7,859 bases of DNA from Thermoplasmata archaeon (GTDB lineage Archaea; Thermoplasmatota; Thermoplasmata; Thermoplasmatales; Thermoplasmataceae): NCBI GenBank assembly GCA_021850745.1, contig JAJZKX010000070.1:1-7859 (forward strand). Reading direction: 5' to 3'. The position numbers and the translations under genes were made by a program. A model generated the notes under the pieces. That model searched no databases, was not told the origin of the DNA, and was given only the letters and a program-made list of their open reading frames with translations. Within the stretch, counting starts at the first letter, position 1, and the number at the start of each line of letters is the position of its first letter. Shown piece by piece: positions 1 through 5,225 of this stretch.

Positions 1-239
1 TGGCACTCTTCTTTTTCAATTTCCTTCCTGAGCCCGTTGGAATATACTATGGATATTTTGGCCGCATTGCATTCTGGATACTCGAAGCTCATGATTTTTT
101 CTTTGATTCTTCCGCTTAATTCGGTGTAAAGGCTAATGGGGATCTTGTTTTTAATCCCGAGGATGGACATCTCCAAGTTCTTGAGTTCGCGATATCTCCT
201 GGCGGAAGAAATCTCTTCTCTGAACACATTATGGTCCAT
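1..239 (-). CDS. Partial hypothetical protein, N-terminal 79 codons, 3' end outside window
   Basis: I do not recognise this protein. On the minus strand an ATG at 239-237 opens a frame with no stop through the left edge. It encodes a soluble, strongly charged N-terminus that begins MDHNVFREEISSARRYREL and reaches ...LRKEIEKEEC at the edge. There is no signal peptide or membrane segment, and the first half looks helical (many E, R, K, L). The frame is open upstream only to a TAG at 276-278. In-frame GTG (242-240) and TTG (257-255) codons are alternative starts. No clear Shine-Dalgarno sequence precedes the ATG. A weak A/T-rich box lies about 40 nt upstream. The gene is transcribed away from the glycosyltransferase-like gene at 471, so it need not share its function. 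Its reality rests on the open frame and protein-like composition only. Confidence 0.55.
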   Translation of the reverse strand, partial: MDHNVFREEISSARRYRELKNLEMSILGIKNKIPISLYTELSGRIKEKIMSFEYPECNAAKISIVYSNGLRKEIEKEEC

Positions 240-275
240 CACAATCGTTAATGGCAATCTGATGAATACGCTTTT

Positions 276-283
276 CTATATCT
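276..283 (-). promoter_or_regulatory. Weak TATA-like box for the left-edge minus-strand gene
   Basis: Read on the minus strand this is AGATATAG, embedded in an A-rich stretch. It would place a transcript start near 253, giving a leader of roughly 14 nt to the ATG at 239, or a start close to the TTG at 257. It is a weak match, offered only because it is the best box in reach. Confidence 0.25.
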
Positions 284-362
284 CTTGGCTTTAATTTTTG
301 CTTAAAATAACATAAGTATGTGGCCAGATCAGCTAGTGTTGTCCTTGTATTGTAATTCACTT

Positions 363-370
363 TTTATTTA
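363..370 (+). promoter_or_regulatory. Candidate TATA box upstream of the first membrane gene
   Basis: The octamer TTTATTTA lies within a TTTTTATTTA run. The same octamer sits at the promoters of the genes starting at 2468 and 5011. Using the 29-30 nt spacing seen there, transcription would begin near 392-393, leaving a leader of about 78 nt before the TTG at 471. A second A/T-rich box, ATATTATA at 411-418, could instead give a leader of about 30 nt. The sequence alone does not decide between them. Confidence 0.4.
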
Positions 371-458
371 ACCACAGTAAAATTATTAACAAGGCTTACT
401 CTGACTGTGAATATTATAGGAATCAATTTGCATCGCATTACCCGATAGAAAACAATAT

Positions 459-462
459 GGAG
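459..462 (+). promoter_or_regulatory. Shine-Dalgarno site GGAG before a TTG start
   Basis: GGAG (in ATGGAGACT) ends 8 nt before the TTG at 471. It is the main reason to accept a non-ATG start for this gene. The frame is open upstream to a TAG at 417-419 but holds no ATG or GTG, and the first internal Met is residue 70, beyond the first hydrophobic segment. It fits a leadered mRNA, unlike the leaderless arrangement at 2468. Confidence 0.55.
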
Positions 463-470
463 ACTTCAAC

Positions 471-2366
471 TTGAAAACCCCTCGCTGGATTAAAAACATT
501 TATGGGACTCTGGATGAAAAAGGTCTAAGTGACTATGACATAATCAGAATAGAACTCCTAATAGCTGCTGGTTTCCTTTTTTCTGGGTCTACATCCGCCT
601 GGAATGCCCTTGGATATCTAGACCCATATGCATGGTTTTTGGAATGGACTTCTGTGGTGCTGGCCTTTTTCGATATTATGATTGCGGCAAATACAAATAA
701 GGTAAGAAATTTATTCATTGTCTATTTGCTTCTTTCGATTTCAGCGCTGTTGGCAATTTTGTCGTTCTTGCCGGCTGTAAATGCTCCGCTGCCAAAGCTT
801 GTAGATCCAAGAAACTTTTTTGTGTTTGTCTTACCTGTGGCGGCACTCTGCTTTGTTGTCGCTGCTCTTTTAAGGAAAGGCCTTAGTGGGAAGGTTTCTT
901 CCATCGCTCTATTATCATCTGTGATCTTTGCGATCATGGCCGTGTCCTATTTCTTTTATCTTGTGAGCCCAAAATTCCCCACAGATGAATCCCTTTTTGA
1001 CATGTATGGGGCTCACCTTTTCTTAAAAGGTCTTAATCCTTACAATCCTGTGCTAATGTCTGGAGCATTCTCATTTTATAAATTCCCCATAAACTACCTT
1101 TCCCCAATTACTCCTTTAACCACCGGGGGAATAGTTGATACCCTAACGTATCCCGCCCTGTCACTCCTTTACTTCGTCCCGGCAGTTGTTTTAGGCATCC
1201 CTCCTGCTCTCATGGTCTTGCCACTTTATGCCATGCCCATCCTCATGGTTTGGCACAGGGGTTATAGAAAACAAAAGTGGCTTCTATCTTCCCTGATTAT
1301 TCTCCCCTTTCTTGCAATAATTGTTTACACATACCAGGGCGGTTCAGCGGACACTGACGTACTCTGGGCACTGTTTGTCATGCTCTCATATTGCGTGCTG
1401 CCGAAAGTGAAGCTTTCTGGTTTTTTATACGGGCTCTCACTTTCTGTGAAGCAAATACCTATCCTATTAGGTCCGTTTCTTGTATACTTTATATTCAGAG
1501 AATACGGTTGGAAAAAAGCCCTAATGTTTTCACTGATGGTAGTTGTGGCCTTTCTTTTGATAAATGGTTATTTTCTGGCGCTTAATCCCGGATACTTTGT
1601 GCATTCCATGCTAGTGAACGAGTTCTCCCCACTGATTGGGATTGGATACGGGTTCTCGCAGCTTTCATTCCTGGGCATAATATCGGTTGGGAAGGCCTTT
1701 TTCACAATAATTATGCTCACTCTTCTGGCAGTGCTTCTTGTCTTGTACGCTTCTTTTTACAGAGCCTTGAAGTTCACCTTTTACGTATTTCCAGCATTTC
1801 TCTTTCTGTTTAATTACAGGGTCTTTGTTCAATATCTTTATTATTGGTTAATCTTGATATTGATTCCCGTCTTGGACTTGATTTTAAATGGTGGAAGAGA
1901 TTCAACGACAGCTAAATTGGAAAAGGAATTTACGATTGTACCTCACCCAATTAAAGCCCAAAGGAAGAAATGGGCCGCCATGGCCATAACATTAATTCTG
2001 GCTGGCGGCGGAACATTGGCATTCCACTATGGCATTCAAAATCAGAACAGTTCTTTTGAGATCAAGGAAGTAAGAGTCATCAGCTACAATAATTCAGGTT
2101 ATATAGATTCTCTAAACATTTCTATGGAATTTGTCAGCATGGTCCATACATCAACACATGTTTATTTTAGAATAATCCAGCCGGGGACTGTAATCAATGG
2201 AAACATGTTCCTTTGGTTTCCAGCAAATAATCAGACTCTGCAAAGCGGATACCCTGCATGGATAATAGCTGTGCCAGAATACCCACAATTTGCGCTGAAT
2301 TCGAGCTTAGGGTTCAGGATAGTAGCATACTACGGTTCTGCCCAGGGAAGCTATTACTATAGTTGA
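471..2366 (+). CDS. Polytopic membrane protein, GT-C-like glycosyltransferase candidate (paralogue 1)
   Basis: This 631-residue integral membrane protein is probably a lipid-linked-sugar-dependent glycosyltransferase acting on the outer face of the membrane (inference). It has about a dozen hydrophobic segments between residues 27 and 470, a basic linker (480-500), a last membrane segment (about 502-521) and an extracytoplasmic C-terminal domain of about 110 residues. The GT-C-like part is PTDESLFDMYGAHLF (170-184) followed by KGLNPY (186-191). An Asp-Glu pair after a membrane segment, then a helix and a G-NPY turn, is the usual layout of the catalytic loop in GT-C/GT87-type enzymes. KQIP at 327-330 resembles the K-x-P motif of that group. 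Five hydrophobic segments precede the acidic loop, more than in classical GT-C enzymes, so a different role is possible. The C-terminal domain has sequons such as NSS (526) and NIS (549). The start is TTG with GGAG upstream. A tandem paralogue follows after 101 bp. Confidence 0.8.
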   Translation: MKTPRWIKNIYGTLDEKGLSDYDIIRIELLIAAGFLFSGSTSAWNALGYLDPYAWFLEWTSVVLAFFDIMIAANTNKVRNLFIVYLLLSISALLAILSFLPAVNAPLPKLVDPRNFFVFVLPVAALCFVVAALLRKGLSGKVSSIALLSSVIFAIMAVSYFFYLVSPKFPTDESLFDMYGAHLFLKGLNPYNPVLMSGAFSFYKFPINYLSPITPLTTGGIVDTLTYPALSLLYFVPAVVLGIPPALMVLPLYAMPILMVWHRGYRKQKWLLSSLIILPFLAIIVYTYQGGSADTDVLWALFVMLSYCVLPKVKLSGFLYGLSLSVKQIPILLGPFLVYFIFREYGWKKALMFSLMVVVAFLLINGYFLALNPGYFVHSMLVNEFSPLIGIGYGFSQLSFLGIISVGKAFFTIIMLTLLAVLLVLYASFYRALKFTFYVFPAFLFLFNYRVFVQYLYYWLILILIPVLDLILNGGRDSTTAKLEKEFTIVPHPIKAQRKKWAAMAITLILAGGGTLAFHYGIQNQNSSFEIKEVRVISYNNSGYIDSLNISMEFVSMVHTSTHVYFRIIQPGTVINGNMFLWFPANNQTLQSGYPAWIIAVPEYPQFALNSSLGFRIVAYYGSAQGSYYYS

Positions 2367-2437
2367 TGCCCACTGGTTGGCTATTGACACCTAATTTTTA
2401 AATTCGCATTATGGGATTGCTTAAATTTTCAAAGCAC

Positions 2438-2445
2438 TTTATTTA
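2438..2445 (+). promoter_or_regulatory. TATA box for a leaderless mRNA of the second paralogue
   Basis: TTTATTTA is preceded by a purine-rich AAAG that could serve as a BRE. Its first base is exactly 30 nt upstream of the ATG at 2468, so transcription should start at or within a base or two of the start codon. No Shine-Dalgarno sequence precedes the ATG. The gene therefore has its own promoter and is not simply read through from its upstream neighbour. Confidence 0.6.
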
Positions 2446-2467
2446 CTAAGTTGCACATATCTGTCAA

Positions 2468-4288
2468 ATGGTCAGGGGCAATACAGGTTACTTCATTTTT
2501 TCCAATGATGGTTTCTATACCAGAGTTGCCTATCTGGTTTTCTCCGGGTTGCTCTTTTCAGCTGCCCCTGCCGTATGGGTAACTCTGGGGTACCTTGACC
2601 CGGCCGCTTGGTTCCTCGAATGGTCAGATATTGTTTTGGCATCCGTTTTGATGATTGTTGCCCTTATTGATAGAAATGCCGCACCCGTCAGGGCTATGCT
2701 TCTGGCATTTATATCTATGTCCCTGGTTATTATTTCCCTATTAGAGACCTCATACTATCCAACATTCATCCTTCTAACGGCACCCGTAATGGTTACCGGT
2801 TTTGTGCTGGCTTCATTGCGCGACAAAGCAAAGTACGCATCTATTTCATTCTTACTGATGGCGGTTGCAGCTTTGGCTATTATGGGTTATTTTTACCTGT
2901 CTGTTGCACCTGCGATACCAACTGATGAGACCTTGCTTACCCTCTATGCCGCTCATGCATTCTCACATGGCTTAAATCCATACTCAACTGGAGTGATGAA
3001 TGGTGCTTTTTCATTTTACAAATTTCCACTATATTTGGGCACTCCCTTTACCACAGGAGGGTTTGTCCATTCCATCACTTATCCGGCGTTATCCTTCATC
3101 ATTCAAATTCCATCTGCGGTTTATGGCTTCCCAACTTCATATTTAATGGTGCCCTTTCTTTTGCTCCCGGCATTCCTTATTTGGTTTAAGGTATGGGCAA
3201 AAGGGAATTGGAGGGATTCCATCTTCGTCCTATTTCCTCTCTTAAGCCTCATTATTTATCCATCACAGGCATCTAATGCTGATCTGAATCCAGTATGGGC
3301 CTCATTGATCATGATTTCATATTTTGTCCTGCCAAGAGCCAAATTGTCAGGGGCTTTCTTGGGGTTATCGCTTGCAGTGAAGCAGCTCCCTATTTTTTCC
3401 GTTCCATTCTTCCTTTACTTCATATACAGGGAATATGGGAATAGAAAGGCAACATTATGGGCATTGTCTGCACTCGCAGCATTTCTCGTTGTCAATGGGT
3501 ATTTCATGCTGCAGGGTTTTGCAGGTTTCCTGACATCAATACTGCAGGATGAAGTAAGCCCTATGCTCGGTGTAGGTTTGGGCCCCTCACAGCTTTCCTA
3601 CCTGGGCATCCTTCCCCTTGGGAGCATGTTTTTTACTGCTGTCACCTTTCTCACTTTTGCAGCAGCCATTGTGATATATGTCTGGAAATATCAGCATGCA
3701 AAATATGCACTTTTTGCATTTCCAGCGATTATTCTGTTCTTTAATTACAGGTATTTTGAGCAGTACTCATTTTACTGGCTAATCTTATCATTGCTTCCTC
3801 TTGCAGATTTTGTTAATAAAAGGGCCGATAAGCAAGTATCGATACAAAGAAAGAGGACTGCCCTGCATCTGCAAATCAACATTAAAAATCTCAAAAAATT
3901 AGCCATTATTGTCATTGTCGTATTAATCAGCGGAACTCTTGTAGTTCATTTTGCCCCTCAGAAAAAGCCTTCATATTTCCAGATTAATTCTGTAACCCTA
4001 AAGAATGTTAACTCCAGTGGGTACGTGAATTCCATGACGGTAAACATCTGGTATGAGGGGGAAACAGATACGACAACTCATGTGCTTTTCAGAATAATTA
4101 CTCCTGGAAGGATTGCAAATGCCAATATGTTTATCTGGGAACCTTCAAACAATACGGCCATCCAATCTGGTCAGGATTATGTCCTGACCATTCATCCCAT
4201 CTACAGTGAATACGCCTTCAAAAATACCGGTACTTTCCGCCTGGTTGCTTATTTCGGGGCCATACAGGGCGTATATGTATATTCATGA
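2468..4288 (+). CDS. Polytopic membrane protein, GT-C-like glycosyltransferase candidate (paralogue 2)
   Basis: This 606-residue protein is colinear with the upstream one and clearly arose by tandem duplication. Shared landmarks are LGYLDP-AWFLEW (40-52), PTDET (151-155) with the candidate catalytic pair D153/E154, HGLNPY (167-172), NGAFSFYKFP (178-187), FTTGG (194-198), LSGAFLGLSLAVKQLPI (293-309), REYG (321-324), and FNYRYFEQYSFYWLIL (425-440). A basic stretch (451-477) precedes the last membrane segment (about 478-495). By the positive-inside rule this puts the C-terminal ~110 residues outside the cell. That tail ends GAIQGVYVYS, matching GSAQGSYYYS in the paralogue. A role in transferring sugars from a polyprenyl carrier is inferred from the GT-C-like motifs and from the Dpm1-like gene just downstream on the other strand. 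Donor and acceptor are unknown. A non-enzymatic transporter or flippase is the main alternative. The ATG is supported by promoter spacing. Confidence 0.82.
   Translation: MVRGNTGYFIFSNDGFYTRVAYLVFSGLLFSAAPAVWVTLGYLDPAAWFLEWSDIVLASVLMIVALIDRNAAPVRAMLLAFISMSLVIISLLETSYYPTFILLTAPVMVTGFVLASLRDKAKYASISFLLMAVAALAIMGYFYLSVAPAIPTDETLLTLYAAHAFSHGLNPYSTGVMNGAFSFYKFPLYLGTPFTTGGFVHSITYPALSFIIQIPSAVYGFPTSYLMVPFLLLPAFLIWFKVWAKGNWRDSIFVLFPLLSLIIYPSQASNADLNPVWASLIMISYFVLPRAKLSGAFLGLSLAVKQLPIFSVPFFLYFIYREYGNRKATLWALSALAAFLVVNGYFMLQGFAGFLTSILQDEVSPMLGVGLGPSQLSYLGILPLGSMFFTAVTFLTFAAAIVIYVWKYQHAKYALFAFPAIILFFNYRYFEQYSFYWLILSLLPLADFVNKRADKQVSIQRKRTALHLQINIKNLKKLAIIVIVVLISGTLVVHFAPQKKPSYFQINSVTLKNVNSSGYVNSMTVNIWYEGETDTTTHVLFRIITPGRIANANMFIWEPSNNTAIQSGQDYVLTIHPIYSEYAFKNTGTFRLVAYFGAIQGVYVYS
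4168..4190. repeat. Perfect 9-bp inverted repeat inside coding sequence
   Basis: TGGTCAGGA (4168-4176), loop TTATG, then TCCTGACCA (4182-4190) form a perfect 9-bp stem with a 5-nt loop. It lies near the 3' end of the second paralogue, in codons for residues 567-575 (SGQDYVLTI), a stretch where the two paralogues differ. It could fold as an RNA hairpin or arise by chance. No function is claimed. Confidence 0.5.
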
Positions 4289-4309
4289 ATTTCACCGATG
4301 GTGTTCCAG

Positions 4310-5011
4310 CTACTTTTTTCTGGCTTTCCTGATTTCAAAGATTTCTTTGATAAACCTTACAATATAAATGGAGCTGGAATTGACTATCTTGCTTTCCCCG
4401 CTTACGCGTTCCTTGAAACCGTAACTTACGTAGGAAATCCTTAACCCAGGGTTGCCGACTATGAGAAAGGGAAGGAGCTTGTTGCCTTTCATTTCAGGAT
4501 TAACAGGCACATTCAGTCCTTTTCTGAACCCAATAAATCCTGATAACGGATCGCTCACAGGCCGGCATTCCTTAACCAAGGCTCTTATCAAGAACTCTGC
4601 ACCCCTTGATATGATCCCGCGCACCTTGTGGCGGTTTCCAATCAACTTATTGCCTGCATAGCGAGTTGCCACCACCAAATCAGAACCATTCTTAAGCAAG
4701 TTCAGGATTTCCGGAAGCTTATCTGCCGGGTGTTGAAGGTCTCCGTCCATTATGGCGATGAAATCATTCCTGGTCTCTTGGATGCCACTCAAGTAAGACC
4801 CCATATGGCCCAGCCTCTCTTTTGTGAAAATGAAGCCGAACCTCTGGTCAGTTTCCGAAAGTTTCTTGATCTCATCCCTAGTGCCGTCGGTGCTTCCGTC
4901 GTCAACAAAAATAACTTGTCCGTCTCCAATGAATTTTTTCAGTTCTCCCGTTAGAACTGGAAGGTTTCCTACCTCGTTCAGAACAGGTATCACGACAGTG
5001 AGCGATTTCAA
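4310..5011 (-). CDS. GT2 glycosyltransferase, Dpm1-like polyprenyl/dolichyl-phosphate sugar synthase
   Basis: A cytoplasmic or membrane-peripheral GT-A enzyme predicted to move a hexose from a nucleotide sugar to a polyprenyl phosphate, making the lipid-linked donor that GT-C enzymes use. Numbered from the TTG at 5011 (233 aa), it opens MKSLTVVIPVLNEVGNLP, the typical family N-terminus. VDDGSTDGT (36-44) binds the nucleotide. MDGDLQHP (88-95) holds the metal-binding D-x-D. ATRYAG (115-120), SDPLSGF (153-159) and KERVSGESK (200-208) are the conserved acceptor-side motifs. No C-terminal membrane helices follow, so it is the short, soluble form. The frame also contains a GTG at 5029 (239 aa), but that codon lies directly against the TATA-like box and should not be transcribed from it. 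It is convergent with the second GT-C-like gene, 21 bp apart. Family assignment is strong; sugar specificity (mannose or glucose) cannot be told. Confidence 0.9.
   Translation of the reverse strand: MKSLTVVIPVLNEVGNLPVLTGELKKFIGDGQVIFVDDGSTDGTRDEIKKLSETDQRFGFIFTKERLGHMGSYLSGIQETRNDFIAIMDGDLQHPADKLPEILNLLKNGSDLVVATRYAGNKLIGNRHKVRGIISRGAEFLIRALVKECRPVSDPLSGFIGFRKGLNVPVNPEMKGNKLLPFLIVGNPGLRISYVSYGFKERVSGESKIVNSSSIYIVRFIKEIFEIRKARKK
4314..4319 (+). terminator. Possible T-run terminator downstream of the second paralogue
   Basis: Six T's lie 26 nt after the stop of the gene ending at 4288. A very short dyad (CACC-GAT-GGTG, 4293-4303) sits between. Archaeal termination mainly needs a U-tract, so this is a plausible end for the plus-strand transcript. 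The run also encodes the Lys-Lys end of the convergent gene, so it may simply be coding sequence. Confidence 0.3.
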
Positions 5012-5032
5012 CTGATGACGATGGGGCACTGG

Positions 5033-5041
5033 TAAATAAAA
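5033..5041 (-). promoter_or_regulatory. TATA box that points to a leaderless TTG start for the Dpm1-like gene
   Basis: On the minus strand this reads TTTTATTTA, preceded by AAAACTAC (BRE-like). The TTTATTTA core starts 29 nt upstream of the TTG at 5011, matching the 30 nt spacing before the ATG at 2468. The GTG at 5029 is only a few nucleotides from the box, so it should lie outside a transcript made from it. Confidence 0.55.
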
Positions 5042-5204
5042 GTAGTTTTATCAGGTTATCAGAAAATGGTTCTTTAGAAATATGTTCTCACATAGATCCT
5101 AAAGTATGTACCCTACAAATTCCCTGGGGGTTGTATTGATTTTATCGAACCTAAACCTCTTCAGTTCTTTCATTTAAGTGGGAAAGCGATCAGGAATTCA
5201 AACA

Positions 5205-5212
5205 GATAAATA
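5205..5212 (+). promoter_or_regulatory. Candidate TATA box for the DUF2079 gene
   Basis: GATAAATA is preceded by an A-rich CAAACA stretch. With the spacing seen elsewhere in the window, transcription would start near 5235, just after the ATG at 5226 and 3 nt before an in-frame ATG at 5238. It is a weaker match than TTTATTTA but the best box in the spacer on this strand. Confidence 0.4.
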
Positions 5213-5225
5213 GACCAATTGCATT

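Noticed and set aside
240..470. Possible small RNA or short gene in the left spacer
   Set aside because: The longest ATG frame seen (from about 319) is only about 17 codons, and no strong hairpin or tRNA-like fold is visible. Promoter elements explain it well enough.
533..937. Two minus-strand open frames of 61 and 71 codons
   Set aside because: They are antisense to the first membrane gene. The hydrophobic codons of that gene keep the opposite strand open by chance.
1391..1585. Plus-strand 64-codon frame inside the first membrane gene
   Set aside because: It is an out-of-frame shadow. The paralogue conserves the main frame here (LSG-L-GLSL-VKQ-P).
2367..2467. Possible single operon of the two tandem paralogues
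   Set aside because: The 101 bp gap and a well-spaced TATA box directly before the second gene favour separate transcription, though readthrough is not excluded.
4452..5015. Three overlapping plus-strand open frames of 63-108 codons
   Set aside because: They lie antisense to the Dpm1-like gene, whose conserved motifs account for the region, and their translations show no family-like pattern.
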